A stretch of DNA of 64,000 bases, taken from assembly GCA_022447275.1 (NCBI GenBank), contig JAKVBK010000010.1, forward strand, positions 1 through 64,000. The letters are read 5' to 3'. The position numbers and the translations under genes are program-made. Below are positions 38,142 to 48,852 of this stretch, one piece after another. A model generated the notes under the pieces. The model was not told the origin of the DNA. It worked only from the letters and a program-made list of their open reading frames with translations, and ran no database searches. This DNA comes from Oceanicola sp. GTDB taxonomy: Bacteria > Pseudomonadota > Alphaproteobacteria > Rhodobacterales > Rhodobacteraceae. Each line of letters opens with the position of its first letter. Position 1 is the stretch's first letter.

Positions 38142-39605
38142 TTACTCCAGCGACAGCGCCACGAAGCGTGGTTCACCGTCGCGGCGGACGAGCAGGAGCA
38201 GCGAGCGGCGACCTGCATCGCGTGCCTCTTCGATCCGCGCCTCCAGGTCGGACAACTCGGTGACGGCCTGCTGGCCTGCCTCAGTGATCACGTCGCCAGC
38301 GCGAACGCCCTTCTCATACGCTTCCGAATCTTCGGGAACATCCGTGACCAGAAGGCCGTTGATGCTGTCCGCCAGATCCATCTCAGAGCGCATCTGATCG
38401 GTGATGACCGACAGGGTGATGCCGAGGATTTCCGCTGTGTCAGGCTCCACCGGGCCGGGCTGTGCTGCTGGGATGGCTTCGGCCGTTTCACGACGCCCCA
38501 GTGTCACCATCAGCGTTTCCATGGCGCCATCGCGGAACACTTCCACTTCCACGGCCTTGCCGACAGCCGTGTTGCCGACCTTACGGACCAAGCCGCGGGT
38601 ATCGGCAACGTCTGTGCCGTCAAAGGTCAGGATCACGTCACCCGCCTCGATGCCAGCGTCCTTGGCGGGACCGTCGGGCACATCGGTGACCAGCGCACCT
38701 TCTGCAGTGGCGAGACCAATCGCATCAGCCACGTCGCCGCTGACGTCCTGGATGCGGACGCCCAGCCAGCCCCGGCGCGTTTCGCCAAAGCGCTGCAATT
38801 GGTCAACCACCTGGATCACCACGGCAGAGGACATGGCAAAGCCGATCCCGATCGAGCCACCATTGGGCGACAGAATGGCAGTGTTCACACCGATCACATC
38901 CCCCTCCATGTTGAAGAGCGGACCGCCGGAATTGCCGCGGTTGATCGCTGCATCGGTCTGGATGTAGTCATCATAGCTGCCTTGCAGCGCCCGGCCCCGT
39001 GCCGACACGATACCGGCGGAGACCGAGAAGCCCTGGCCGAGCGGGTTGCCCATGGCCATGACCCAATCGCCAACGCGCGCGGCATCGCTGTCGCCAAAGG
39101 CCACATATTCCAGCGGCTCTTCGCTTTCGACTTTGAGCAGGGCAATGTCCGTTTTGGGATCGGTGCCGATGACCTCTGCGGGCAGATCGAAGCCTTCGAA
39201 AAACTCGATCATGATCTGATCAGCGCCCTCGATGACGTGATTATTCGTCACGATATAGCCATCCTCGGAAATCACGAAACCCGATCCCAGAGCGGAAGAA
39301 CGCCGGGGACGGTTCGGACCATCTTCCTGGCGCTCAAGGAAATCGCGGAAGAAATCCTCAAACGGAGAGCCTTCGGGCACGACCGGCGCCTGGCGCATAT
39401 CGGAGGCTACATTTGTTGACGTCGTGATGTTGACGACCGACGGGCTGATCTTTTCGGCCAGATCGGCGAAGCTTTCGGGCGCGCCACGGGCCTGAGCGGC
39501 CATGGCTTGTGCAAGCACCAGCAGAGCTCCGAACAGAACGGCGATCAGCGCCTGTGGCGTGTAGGTGCGCGCGGGGCGCGCAGGAAGAGAGACTTGAGGC
39601 GTCAC
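38142..39605 (-). CDS. degP: DegP/Do-like periplasmic serine protease
   Basis: This 487-residue HtrA-family protease starts with a hydrophobic signal or anchor (about 18-38). The trypsin-like domain follows with the triad H123 (TNNHVIEG), D153 (KTDIALLKV) and S226 (RGNSGGPLF). Two PDZ domains make up about 280-370 and 395-480. The LA-loop stretch (about 70-100) is acidic. The GTG start at 39605 is decided by a near-perfect AAAGGAGGT ribosome site five to six bases upstream. It probably degrades or refolds damaged envelope proteins. It is a single gene with its own terminator. Confidence 0.95.
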   Translation of the reverse strand: MTPQVSLPARPARTYTPQALIAVLFGALLVLAQAMAAQARGAPESFADLAEKISPSVVNITTSTNVASDMRQAPVVPEGSPFEDFFRDFLERQEDGPNRPRRSSALGSGFVISEDGYIVTNNHVIEGADQIMIEFFEGFDLPAEVIGTDPKTDIALLKVESEEPLEYVAFGDSDAARVGDWVMAMGNPLGQGFSVSAGIVSARGRALQGSYDDYIQTDAAINRGNSGGPLFNMEGDVIGVNTAILSPNGGSIGIGFAMSSAVVIQVVDQLQRFGETRRGWLGVRIQDVSGDVADAIGLATAEGALVTDVPDGPAKDAGIEAGDVILTFDGTDVADTRGLVRKVGNTAVGKAVEVEVFRDGAMETLMVTLGRRETAEAIPAAQPGPVEPDTAEILGITLSVITDQMRSEMDLADSINGLLVTDVPEDSEAYEKGVRAGDVITEAGQQAVTELSDLEARIEEARDAGRRSLLLLVRRDGEPRFVALSLE

Positions 39606-40177
39606 GGGTGACCTCCTTTGCTGCAGTCATGTCAGCGCATCTGCGGCGCGGTACTCTGGCACCGGCACGAGAATGCATGCCCTTCTTCATCACGATAGGA
39701 CGGCTCCGATGCAACACAAAGGGCAAAGAGGCGGCGTCAAACTGCCGTGACGGCTTTCAAGCGTTCGCTCACTTTACTGTGACATGGTCCGCGAGCCTGT
39801 TGCGGCAAGTGGCGGCCTTGCGCGCGGTTGCGCAAGACAGCGTTATCTTATTGACGTTGCGTCGCTTTGAAGCGCGAAAGAATGGCTTTGGGCGGCACGA
39901 GAGAACGCGTCCGCCAGGGCGAAAAACACCGGTTTACCAAGGACTGAAATTGCACAGGCTTGAGGCGGCGAAAATGGGGCGGTGAGCGCGGAACGCGCCA
40001 TCACCCCATGGATGACCGTTTTGGGCTGGGCCTTTGCGCGCTTTGGTTTGCCATTTACATCCTGGCGCGCCTTTTGCCGTTTGCCCCTGCCGTGGCAAGG
40101 GCGTAGTTTGGCGCGGCAGGTGGGCGGGCAGGCCTGCATGCGATTGGGCAAACGGGCAGACAGGCAGGATCACCCCG
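39606..40177. other. Divergent intergenic region between degP and the M48-like gene
   Basis: These 572 bases hold the degP ribosome site and presumably the promoters of two divergent genes. Overlapping open frames exist, but their translations are arginine- and tryptophan-rich shadows. A minus-strand TTGTGT, 16 bases, TATCGT arrangement near 39690-39720 is a weak promoter candidate for degP. No RNA gene was recognised. Confidence 0.4.
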
Positions 40178-41197
40178 GTGAGCAAGACGGCGCTCTCTCA
40201 GTATACACGGCTGGAAAGCCTCGGTGTCTGGACGCCGGAACCCGGCGGGCGCAAGGTCAATGTTTTGGTGTCCTTTGGTGCGGCGACACTTGTGATCTCT
40301 GACCAGCGGGACCATCCCCTGTCGCACTGGTCGCTGGCAGCCGTCGTGCGGGTCAACCCGGGCGAACGGCCTGCGCTTTTCGCGCCGTCAGCGGCGGCCG
40401 CGGAGCTGCTGGAAATCGAAGATCCGGACATGATCGCGGCATTAGAGACTGTGCGCAAAGCGGTGCTGCGGGGCACGCCACGGGGCGGACGTCTGCGGCG
40501 CACGATCGCTGCGCTGTTGGTCTTGGCGGTCGCGGTTGGGGTATTCGCCTTCGGCCCAAACGCTCTTGTGCGCCATGCGGAACGCACGCTGCCCGATGCC
40601 GCCCGCGCCGAGATCGGGGCCGGTGTCTTGCAAGCTTTGCACCGGGTGGCTGGGGCGGGCTGCACATCGCCAGAGGGAGATGTGGCGCTGCAGATGCTCC
40701 AGGAAGAATTGCCCGGCCTTGAGGGTCAACGCCTTCAGGTTTTGCCCCAGGGACCGGGCCATGTGCTCACCCTGCCGGGCGGCTGGTTCCTGCTGGAACG
40801 CCGCATGGTCGAAGAATTTGACACCGCTGAGGTTGCTGCAGGACATCTGCTGGCCGCACAGGTGCGCAAAGAGGACATTCCCCCCCTGCGCGCCCTTCTG
40901 GAAGAAGCCGGGAGCCTCGCCGTGCTGCAGCTTCTGACCACTGGCCAATTGCCGCCCGACCTGTTGCGCAGTCACGCAGAGACGCTGATGCGCGCGCCCC
41001 CTGCCACGGTGCAGGAGGCGGCTTTGCTGCAACGGTTTGCCGAGGCGGGTATCACCGCGCGCCCCTATGCTTTCGCCTTGGACATTACCGGGGAGACGAC
41101 CCTCGGCCTGATCGAGGCAGACTCCGTTCGGCCAGACCAATCACGACGCCTGCTGCGCGACAGAGACTGGCTGGCCCTGCAAGGGATCTGCGAATAA
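40178..41197 (+). CDS. Degenerate M48-type membrane protein (probable pseudoprotease)
   Basis: This protein of about 339 residues starts at a GTG (40178). An N-terminal beta domain (about 5-90) resembles the one preceding some M48 peptidases. A transmembrane helix lies at about 108-127. The rest follows the M48 layout: CTSPEGDVALQML, then HVLTLPGGWFLLERRMV, the place where M48 proteins read NAFALPGG. The expected HExxH at the next helix is replaced by GHLLA (about 222-226), and the second zinc glutamate is not obvious. I infer a catalytically dead family member. It lies beside dnaE, tail to tail. Confidence 0.6.
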   Translation: MSKTALSQYTRLESLGVWTPEPGGRKVNVLVSFGAATLVISDQRDHPLSHWSLAAVVRVNPGERPALFAPSAAAAELLEIEDPDMIAALETVRKAVLRGTPRGGRLRRTIAALLVLAVAVGVFAFGPNALVRHAERTLPDAARAEIGAGVLQALHRVAGAGCTSPEGDVALQMLQEELPGLEGQRLQVLPQGPGHVLTLPGGWFLLERRMVEEFDTAEVAAGHLLAAQVRKEDIPPLRALLEEAGSLAVLQLLTTGQLPPDLLRSHAETLMRAPPATVQEAALLQRFAEAGITARPYAFALDITGETTLGLIEADSVRPDQSRRLLRDRDWLALQGICE

Positions 41198-41274
41198 TCA
41201 GGTCGCCTGACCAGCGCCGGGCGCAGGGCAGGCACAGCTACAGATGTCAGCAGCCGCCCCACGGCCGTGCGGGC

Positions 41275-44200
41275 CTATCCGTCCTCCACGGCCACCACGC
41301 CTGACAGGGATTTCAAAGCTGATCGCACCTGAGGTGTGACCGGGAAGGTTTCGCCAAGATCAACATCGATCTCTCCCCCCTCAGGTGTGAGAAGGCACAG
41401 TTTCACATTGGCCTGACCCTTTGCGCCGGCCTCCGAGGCAACCCGCTCCAACAGCCCTTTCACATGGCTCACCGCCGGTGCCTGATCGAGCAGCACGCGC
41501 AGGTCCAACCCGCCGCTTTGGGCCACCATGTTCTCCATCGGTGCAACTGAACGGGCAACCGGGTCGAACTGGCCTTCATTGAAGCGCGCCTCAAGCGTGA
41601 TGATCACCTTGTCAGATTGCTCGAACACCGCGCGGCACTTGTCGAAATCATCTGCAAACAGCGCAATCCCCGGCACCTGCAGGGTCGGATCGCTGATCGT
41701 GAGGCGGAAAAACCGCGTCCCCCGGCCTGATTTCCGCTCCTGCAGACCGGAGACAATCACACCGACACGGCCCACGGCAGCCCCGTCGCGCTCGGCCTTC
41801 TCCTGCAACCCGGCCAGCGTGAGACAGCCCTGCCGTTTCAGGGGGCCTGCAAAATCATCCAGCGGATGGCCCGACAAATAGAAGCCGATCGCCTTGTGCT
41901 CCTCGGCGAGACGCTCATTGGGCATCCAATCCTCGACCATGGCCAGACGGGGTTCTGGCAGGTCATCGCCCGCCTCCCCAAACAGCGAGACCTGCGCCGA
42001 GTTTTTCTGATCGTGCACCGCAGCGGAGTAGTTCACCAGCGCATCGAGGCTTTCAAGCACCCGGCGGCGGTTCCTGTCGAGGCTGTCAAACGCACCGGCG
42101 CGGGCCAGCATCTCAAGCGGGCGCTTGCCGATCCGCTTCATATCCACCCGGCGGGCCATGTCATAGACAGTGGCAAAAACGCCCCCCTCCTGGCGGGCCT
42201 GCACGATCAGCTTCATCGCCTCAGGGCCCACATTCTTGAGCGCGCCCAGCGCGTAGACCACCTTGCCGTCAGCCACCGTAAAGCGCGCATCCGAGGCATT
42301 CACGCAAGGCGCAACGATCTCAAGCCCCATGCCGCGCCGCACCTCTTCGGCATAGATCGCCAGCTTTTCGGTGAGGTGGATATCGCAGTTCATCACACCG
42401 GCCATGAAGGCCACCGGGTGATTGGCCTTCAGCCACGCCGTCTGGTAGCTGACCACCGCATAGGCCGCAGCATGAGACTTGTTGAAGCCGTAATTGGCGA
42501 ACTTGTCGAGCAAGTGCCAGACTTCCAGCGCCTTCTTCTCATCCACGTTGTTTTCTGCCGCGCCCTTGAGGAATTTCGGGCGCTCCGCATCCATGGCTTC
42601 CTGGATTTTCTTACCCATGGCGCGGCGCAGCAGGTCCGCTCCGCCAAGGCTGTATCCAGCCATTTCCTGAGCGATCTGCATCACCTGTTCCTGATAGACG
42701 ATGATGCCCTGGGTTTCGTCGAGGATATGATCAATCGAAGGGTGCAGCGTGTCGCGCTCGCTCAGCCCGTTCTTGACCTCGCAATATTTCGGAATGTTCT
42801 CCATTGGCCCGGGACGGTACAGGGCCACAAGCGCCACGATATCTTCGATGCAGGTGGGCTTCATGCGCCGCAACGCATCCATCATGCCCGAGCTTTCCAC
42901 CTGGAACACCGCCACCGTCTTGGCAGAGGCATAGAGCTTGTAGGTGGCTTCGTCATCGAGGGGGATGGCGTTGATCTGGTTTGTGGCCCCCTCTGCCGGC
43001 ACATAGAGTTCGGTGCCATCTGCCGCGATGTGAAGAGGCCTGCCCGAGGCAAAGATCAGATCCATCGCATTCTGGATCACGGTCAGCGTTTTCAATCCGA
43101 GGAAGTCAAACTTCACCAGCCCGGCCTGCTCAACCCACTTCATATTGAACTGCGTGGCCGGCATATCCGAGCCCGGATCGCGGTAGAGCGGCACCAGCGC
43201 ATCGAGGGGCCTGTCGCCGATCACAACACCAGCGGCATGGGTGGACGCATTGCGCAACAGCCCCTCAACCTGCTGGCCGTAGGTCAGCAAACGGTCCACG
43301 ACCTCTTCGTTTCTGGCCTCCTCGCGCAGCTTTTCCTCTGTCGCCAGCGCCTTCTCGATCGACACCGGTTTCACACCTTCCACCGGGATCAGCTTGGACA
43401 GCCTGTCGACCTGCCCAAACGGCATTTGCAACACCCGCCCAACATCGCGTACGGCCGCCTTGGACAGAAGCGCACCAAAGGTGATGATCTGGCCCACTTT
43501 GTCCTTGCCGTATTTCTCCTGAACGTAGTGGATGACCTCCTCGCGGCGATCCATGCAGAAATCGATGTCGAAATCCGGCATCGATACCCGTTCAGGATTG
43601 AGAAACCGCTCGAACAACAGCGAATAGCGCAGGGGATCAAGGTCGGTAATGGTCAGGGCATAGGCCACAAGGCTGCCCGCACCAGACCCCCGGCCCGGCC
43701 CCACCGGAATATCGTGATCCTTCGCCCATTGGATAAAGTCAGCAACGATCAGGAAATAGCCCGGGAACCCCATGCCTTCGATGATGCCCAGCTCGAAATC
43801 CAACCGTTCCTGATAGGCCTCAACACTGTCAGCATGGGGGATCACGGCGAGGCGGGCCTGCAGCCCTTCATTTGCCATCCGACGCAGTTCCGCCACCTCA
43901 TCATCGGCAAATTTCGGCAAGATGGGATCGCGCAGATAGGTGCCAAAACCACAGCGGCGCGCGATCTCGACCGTATTTTCCAAAGCCTCCGGGATATCGG
44001 CAAACAGCGCAGCCATTTCCTCGGGCGACTTAAGGTAATGCTGCGGGGTCAGGCGGCGGCGAGGTTGCTGCTGATCGACATAGGCCTTCTCCGCGATGCA
44101 GATCAGCGCGTCATGGGCCTCATACATCCCGGGCTTTGGAAAATAGACGTCGTTGGTGGCAACCAGCGGCAGCCCCATCGCATATGCCATTTCCACATGC

Positions 44201-44781
44201 CCTTGCTCGACGCGGCTCTGTGCGGCGGTTGGTCCGCCCTCGCCCGGATGGCGCTGCAGTTCCACATAGAGGCGATCGCCGAAAGCCGCGAAAAGGCTCT
44301 GCATCAGGGCCTCGGCCTTGGGGCGTTGCTGGTTGTGGAGCAGCTGCCCAACGGGGCCACCCGGCCCCCCTGTGAGGCAAATCACATCGTCTGAATGCTC
44401 GGCCAGCTCGCTCAGGGTCACATGGGGCAGGCTGCCATCTTCGCGCAGGTAGAGGAAGCTGTTGAGCTTCATCAGGTTTTCGTAGCCGGCCTCCGTCTGG
44501 GCCAGCAAGACGATCGGCGCCGGCGGAACAGGCTTTTCGCCCAGACCTGAGGACACATATTCCAGATCCACCTGGCAGCCCATGATCGGCTGCAGGCCAG
44601 CCTTCTGAGCACTGACAGCAAATTCCAGCCCGCAGAACATGTTGTTGGTGTCGGTCACGGCCACGGCAGGCATGTTCAGATCGGCGATCTGCTGGGGCAG
44701 TTTCTTCAACCGCATTGCGCCTTCCAGCAACGAGTATTCCGTGTGCAGGCGCAGGTGAATGAATCGGGGGGATGTGCTCAT
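41275..44781 (-). CDS. dnaE: DNA polymerase III alpha subunit
   Basis: This 1168-residue replicative polymerase subunit has an N-terminal PHP domain (HLRLHTEYSLLEGAMRL). The palm has the catalytic aspartates in MPDFDIDFCMDRREEV, preceded by GPGRGSGAGSLVAYAL. The finger motif NKSHAAAYAVVSYQTAWLK is present, and an OB-fold and C-terminal region end the protein. The start at 44781 gives the family-typical N-terminus; the frame is open 28 codons further. It is a single gene, divergent from the xdh operon. Confidence 0.97.
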   Translation of the reverse strand: MSTSPRFIHLRLHTEYSLLEGAMRLKKLPQQIADLNMPAVAVTDTNNMFCGLEFAVSAQKAGLQPIMGCQVDLEYVSSGLGEKPVPPAPIVLLAQTEAGYENLMKLNSFLYLREDGSLPHVTLSELAEHSDDVICLTGGPGGPVGQLLHNQQRPKAEALMQSLFAAFGDRLYVELQRHPGEGGPTAAQSRVEQGHVEMAYAMGLPLVATNDVYFPKPGMYEAHDALICIAEKAYVDQQQPRRRLTPQHYLKSPEEMAALFADIPEALENTVEIARRCGFGTYLRDPILPKFADDEVAELRRMANEGLQARLAVIPHADSVEAYQERLDFELGIIEGMGFPGYFLIVADFIQWAKDHDIPVGPGRGSGAGSLVAYALTITDLDPLRYSLLFERFLNPERVSMPDFDIDFCMDRREEVIHYVQEKYGKDKVGQIITFGALLSKAAVRDVGRVLQMPFGQVDRLSKLIPVEGVKPVSIEKALATEEKLREEARNEEVVDRLLTYGQQVEGLLRNASTHAAGVVIGDRPLDALVPLYRDPGSDMPATQFNMKWVEQAGLVKFDFLGLKTLTVIQNAMDLIFASGRPLHIAADGTELYVPAEGATNQINAIPLDDEATYKLYASAKTVAVFQVESSGMMDALRRMKPTCIEDIVALVALYRPGPMENIPKYCEVKNGLSERDTLHPSIDHILDETQGIIVYQEQVMQIAQEMAGYSLGGADLLRRAMGKKIQEAMDAERPKFLKGAAENNVDEKKALEVWHLLDKFANYGFNKSHAAAYAVVSYQTAWLKANHPVAFMAGVMNCDIHLTEKLAIYAEEVRRGMGLEIVAPCVNASDARFTVADGKVVYALGALKNVGPEAMKLIVQARQEGGVFATVYDMARRVDMKRIGKRPLEMLARAGAFDSLDRNRRRVLESLDALVNYSAAVHDQKNSAQVSLFGEAGDDLPEPRLAMVEDWMPNERLAEEHKAIGFYLSGHPLDDFAGPLKRQGCLTLAGLQEKAERDGAAVGRVGVIVSGLQERKSGRGTRFFRLTISDPTLQVPGIALFADDFDKCRAVFEQSDKVIITLEARFNEGQFDPVARSVAPMENMVAQSGGLDLRVLLDQAPAVSHVKGLLERVASEAGAKGQANVKLCLLTPEGGEIDVDLGETFPVTPQVRSALKSLSGVVAVEDG

Positions 44782-45088
44782 GGGGCAGAGGGTGGCGCGC
44801 CCAGCGATCCACGACAAGCCCGAAATCAACCCAACCGACAGGTTAACGCCCGCGCCCTCCTGCATCTGTGCTATGCCGCGCGCGGGCCAGACAGGCAGGC
44901 ACCGCCTTCAAAACCCCGCCTGCACAGGCGAGACGTGGCGTCGTTTGCCTAATTTTTAAGCATCAAGAGGCTTTGCCGCCTGACAGCCCTTGCACCCCTA
45001 AAGCGCTTCCGCTTTCATCCTGTGCAAAGGCAGGGGTCGGTCTACGCCACATCGACCACACCCCGCAAAGCCGTAACCCAAGGGTAAC
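44782..45088. other. Divergent dnaE-xdhA intergenic region
   Basis: This gap of about 300 bases must contain the promoters for dnaE and for the purine operon. It holds a small inverted repeat AAAGCG-CTTC-CGCTTT (45000-45015), about 75 bases before xdhA, which could be an operator. No small gene or RNA was recognised. Confidence 0.35.
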
Positions 45089-46489
45089 GTGGCCGCATTA
45101 AAACGCATGGAGATTACGTTCCGCCTGAATGGCGAACCTGTCACGGTGGCCGATGCCCCCCCGACATTGACGTTGCTCGACTGGCTGCGCGAAACGCGCA
45201 ACCTGACCGGTACCAAGGAAGGCTGCAATGAGGGCGATTGCGGCGCCTGTTCTGTGATCGTGACCGACGACTTGGGTCAGAAAGCGCTCAATGCCTGCAT
45301 CCTGTTCATGCCGCAACTTCAAGGCAAGGCCGTGCGCACGGTGGAAGGGCTCACTGGCCCCGATGGCAGCCTGCATCCGGTGCAACAGGAAATGATCCGC
45401 CACCACGGCGCCCAGTGCGGCTTTTGCACACCAGGATTCGTGACGACCATGGCCGCAGCGCATACCGCAGGCCGCACCGATCACGAGGACCAGTTGGCTG
45501 GCAACCTGTGCCGCTGCACAGGCTACGCGCCCATCCTGCGTGCGGCGCAAGCCGCGCAAGCCGCACCTGTTCCGGCCTGGATGCAGGAAAGCTTGCCGCC
45601 CAAAGCCCCCCCGCAGACAGGCGCAGACGCCGGTGCATGGTCCCTGCCCACATCCAGCGAAGCGCTCGCCCAGTGGTGTGCTGATCATCCCGACGGAACT
45701 TTGGTGGCAGGCGCTACCGATGTGGGCCTGTGGGTGACAAAGGGGCTCAAAGACATTGCCCCGGTTGCCTTTCTGCACGCCTGCACGGACTTGCGCGGCA
45801 TCACGCAGGGCCCTGAAGGCTGGCGGATCGGCGCGATGACAGACATCGAAACCCTTCGCCAGACCTTGACCCCTCATTTCCCACAATTTGGCGAGATGCT
45901 GCGCCGCTATGGCTCTATCCAGGTACGACAAGCAGCAACGGTCGGTGGCAATATTGCCAATGGCTCTCCCATCGGGGACAGCCCGCCTGCGTTGATTGCC
46001 CTCGGGGCCACCTTGCATTTGCGCAGCACCGAGGGCACGCGCAGCTTGCCGCTTGAGGATTTTTTCCTCGAGTATGGCAAGCAGGATCGCAAGCCCGGGG
46101 AATTTGTCGAAGCGGTGACAATCCCAGCGCAGGTGGACACCCTGTCTGTGTTCAAACTGTCCAAGCGGTTTGATCAGGACATCTCCGCCGTCTGCGGCGC
46201 CTTCAACATCGTACGGCACGGGGGTGACGTTGCCCAGGCGCGCATTGCCTTCGGCGGGATGGCTGGCACACCGAAGCGGGCCCGTCACACGGAGGATGTG
46301 CTGTGTGGAGCGCCTTGGAGCGAGGCGACGATCAACGCGGCCATGGCCGCACTTGAGCAGGACTTCACCCCGCTCTCAGATATGCGGGCTTCAGCCGAAT
46401 ATCGGATGCAAGCGGCTCGCAACATGTTGCTGCGTTGCTGGCATGACAGTCAGGGTGCGACCACGTCGGTCCGTGCGGTGCAGTCATGA
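45089..46489 (+). CDS. xdhA: Xanthine dehydrogenase small subunit (2Fe-2S and FAD)
   Basis: This 466-residue subunit passes electrons from the molybdenum site to NAD. The first 2Fe-2S site is C46-C51-C54 ([12 protein letters not shown]). The second lies in CGFCTPGF and CRCTGYAP. A linker then leads to the FAD domain (about 185-460) with [17 protein letters not shown]. The GTG start at 45089 has AAGGG upstream; the ATG six codons later (45107) is the alternative and fits family N-termini better. Its stop overlaps the xdhB start by four bases (ATGA). It opens the purine operon. Confidence 0.96.
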   Translation: MAALKRMEITFRLNGEPVTVADAPPTLTLLDWLRETRNLTGTKEGCNEGDCGACSVIVTDDLGQKALNACILFMPQLQGKAVRTVEGLTGPDGSLHPVQQEMIRHHGAQCGFCTPGFVTTMAAAHTAGRTDHEDQLAGNLCRCTGYAPILRAAQAAQAAPVPAWMQESLPPKAPPQTGADAGAWSLPTSSEALAQWCADHPDGTLVAGATDVGLWVTKGLKDIAPVAFLHACTDLRGITQGPEGWRIGAMTDIETLRQTLTPHFPQFGEMLRRYGSIQVRQAATVGGNIANGSPIGDSPPALIALGATLHLRSTEGTRSLPLEDFFLEYGKQDRKPGEFVEAVTIPAQVDTLSVFKLSKRFDQDISAVCGAFNIVRHGGDVAQARIAFGGMAGTPKRARHTEDVLCGAPWSEATINAAMAALEQDFTPLSDMRASAEYRMQAARNMLLRCWHDSQGATTSVRAVQS

Positions 46490-48852
46490 GCGTTGCAAAG
46501 CCTCTGCCCCACGATGCCGCCCGCCTGCATGTCACTGGCACGGCCCGCTACATTGACGACATCCCGGTACCCGCAGGCTGTCTGCATCTGGCCTTTGGGC
46601 TGTCACCCGTCGCCCGGGGCCGCCTGACTCATGTGGATCTCGCGGCGGTGCGCGCGGCCCCTGGGGTAGCGCTTGTGTTGACCGCCGCAGACCTCGTCCG
46701 CCCTGCGGATTGCTCACCGTCCGCCCATGACGAACCCCTGTTGGCGGAAGACGAGGTGCACTATGCCGGTCAGCCAATTTTTCTGGTCGCGGCAGACAGC
46801 CACCTGGCAGCGCGAAAGGCCGCTGCGCTGGCGCAGATCGACATCAGCCCCCTGCCTGCAATCCTGAGCATCTCTGATGCGCTGGCAGCAAACAGTCGGT
46901 TCGAGGACGGCCCGCGTATCTACGGGCGCGGTGATCCGGATGCGGAACTGGCCACGGCAGAGATCGTGACAGAAGGGGAGATCGAAATCGGCGGCCAGGA
47001 GCATTTCTACCTGGAAAGCCAGGCCGCTCTGGCCCTGCCGCAAGAGGGGGGCGACATGATCGTGCACTCCTCCTCCCAGCATCCGACCGAGATCCAGCAC
47101 AAAGTGGCGGATGCGCTTGGCGTGCCTATGCACGGCGTGCGTGTTGAAGTGCGCCGCATGGGCGGGGGCTTTGGGGGTAAGGAAAGCCAGGGCAACGCCC
47201 TTGCCATCGCTTGTGCTGTGGTGGCCCAGATGACCGATCGCCCGGCCAAGATGCGCTATGACCGTGATGATGATTTCACGATCACGGGCAAGCGGCATGA
47301 CTTCCGCATTGCCTACAAGGTGGGCCATGATGCCCAGGGCAAGATCAGCGCTTTGGTGTTCGAGCAGTTTTGTCGCTGTGGCTGGTCGATGGATTTGTCC
47401 CTGCCCGTGGCCGACCGCGCCATGTTGCATGCGGATAATGCGTATTGGCTGGAACATGTGCGCATCACATCGCACCGGTTAAAAACCAACACCCAGTCGG
47501 CCACAGCATTTCGCGGGTTTGGCGGACCACAGGGCATGGTTGGGATCGAGCGGGTGCTGGATCATGTGGCCCATGTTGTAGGCCGCGATGGAACAGCCGT
47601 GCGCAAGTGCAATTTCTACGGCGCACCAGCGGATCGCTCAGATCAGGGGGCCTTGCCCCCCGGCGGCGCAGCCGCCTCCCCCCAGAGTATTTCCGCCAAG
47701 GCGATCTACAATGGAACGCGCACGCCCTATGGGATGGAAGTGACGGATTTCATCCTGGACGATCTGGTCGCGCGTCTTGAGAGCAGCAGTGCCTATGCAG
47801 AGCGGCGACAGGCCGTTGCCGCATTCAACGCGCAAAATGCTGTGATCAAGAAGGGGTTGGCGCTGAGCCCTGTGAAATTCGGCATTTCCTTCACGCTCAC
47901 GCATCTGAACCAGGCCGGTGCGCTGGTGCATGTGTATCAGGATGGCTCGATCCATCTCAACCATGGCGGCACGGAGATGGGCCAGGGTCTGTTCCAGAAG
48001 GTGGCACAGGTTGCCGCCAGCCGGTTTGGCGTTGGGCTGGAGGCGGTGAAAATCACGGCCACGGATACGGCCAAGGTGCCGAATACCTCCGCCACGGCGG
48101 CCTCGTCCGGCTCTGATCTGAATGGCATGGCAGTGCGGGCGGCCTGCGACACGATCCGGGACAGGATCGCCGTCTTTCTGGCCGAGCGGACGCAGTCTGA
48201 CCCCACCGACATTGTTTTTGCCGATGGGATGGTCCGGGTTGGCGGGCTGGAGATGCCTTTTGCCCAAGCCGCGAAGGAAGCCTGGATGGGCCGGGTCAGC
48301 CTGTCTGCCACGGGGTTTTACAAGACGCCTGATATCGTCTGGGATCGCATCCGCGGCACGGGCAGGCCGTTTTACTATTTCGCCTACGGGGCTGCTGTGA
48401 CGGAGGTGGCGATTGATACCCTGACCGGCGAAAACCGCATTTTGCGGGCAGATATCTTGCATGATGCGGGGGCGTCACTGAACCCGGCCCTCGACATCGG
48501 CCAGGTTGAAGGGGGCTATGTGCAAGGGGCCGGTTGGCTGACCATGGAAGAGCTGGTTTGGGATCAGACCGGGCGTTTGCGCACTCATGCGCCCTCCACG
48601 TACAAGATCCCGGCGGCCTCGGACACGCCTGACATCTTCAATGTGTCGCTGTACGATACGCCAAATGCCGCGGACACGATCTATCGCTCGAAGGCCGTTG
48701 GAGAGCCGCCTTTGATGCTGGGGATTTCCGCCCTTTTGGCGCTGTCTGATGCCTGTGCGGCCTGTGGACCTTGCTATCCCGCGCTGGATGCGCCTGCCAC
48801 GCCGGAGCGGATTTTGGCAGCGGTTGCGCGGGCGCGGGGAGCGCTGCCATGA
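46486..48852 (+). CDS. xdhB: Xanthine dehydrogenase large (molybdenum) subunit
   Basis: This 788-residue molybdopterin subunit hydroxylates hypoxanthine and xanthine. The conserved [10 protein letters not shown], the FRGFGGPQG segment and the catalytic glutamate in [10 protein letters not shown] near the C-terminus are present. Residues of about 387-405 are a short alanine/proline/glycine-rich insertion after [10 protein letters not shown]. At the DNA level it is a copy of the two-hairpin repeat found after anbu, inserted in frame. The flanks rejoin smoothly ([13 protein letters not shown]), so the gene is likely still functional. It is coupled to xdhA and xdhC by ATGA overlaps. Confidence 0.96.
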   Translation: MSVAKPLPHDAARLHVTGTARYIDDIPVPAGCLHLAFGLSPVARGRLTHVDLAAVRAAPGVALVLTAADLVRPADCSPSAHDEPLLAEDEVHYAGQPIFLVAADSHLAARKAAALAQIDISPLPAILSISDALAANSRFEDGPRIYGRGDPDAELATAEIVTEGEIEIGGQEHFYLESQAALALPQEGGDMIVHSSSQHPTEIQHKVADALGVPMHGVRVEVRRMGGGFGGKESQGNALAIACAVVAQMTDRPAKMRYDRDDDFTITGKRHDFRIAYKVGHDAQGKISALVFEQFCRCGWSMDLSLPVADRAMLHADNAYWLEHVRITSHRLKTNTQSATAFRGFGGPQGMVGIERVLDHVAHVVGRDGTAVRKCNFYGAPADRSDQGALPPGGAAASPQSISAKAIYNGTRTPYGMEVTDFILDDLVARLESSSAYAERRQAVAAFNAQNAVIKKGLALSPVKFGISFTLTHLNQAGALVHVYQDGSIHLNHGGTEMGQGLFQKVAQVAASRFGVGLEAVKITATDTAKVPNTSATAASSGSDLNGMAVRAACDTIRDRIAVFLAERTQSDPTDIVFADGMVRVGGLEMPFAQAAKEAWMGRVSLSATGFYKTPDIVWDRIRGTGRPFYYFAYGAAVTEVAIDTLTGENRILRADILHDAGASLNPALDIGQVEGGYVQGAGWLTMEELVWDQTGRLRTHAPSTYKIPAASDTPDIFNVSLYDTPNAADTIYRSKAVGEPPLMLGISALLALSDACAACGPCYPALDAPATPERILAAVARARGALP
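47646..47700 (+). repeat. Two-hairpin repeat, copy B (inside xdhB)
   Basis: This 55-base unit has hairpin 1 GGGGG(5)CCCCC (47646-47660), hairpin 2 GGCGGC(3)GCCGCC (47662-47676) and a tail TCCCCCCAGAGTATTTCC with a GCCAAG end. It has the same plan as copy A (37929-37982). Hairpin 2 uses different bases in each copy yet pairs perfectly in both. It is translated in frame within xdhB. Confidence 0.75.

Noticed and set aside
39982-40302. 106-codon open frame upstream of the M48-like gene
   Set aside because: It overlaps the GTG start and first codons of the better-supported gene in another frame and its composition is shadow-like.
41866-44394. 842-codon open frame antisense to dnaE
   Set aside because: It lies fully opposite the conserved dnaE gene and its translation is histidine/arginine/glutamine-rich with no recognisable motif. 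High GC content makes such shadow frames common.
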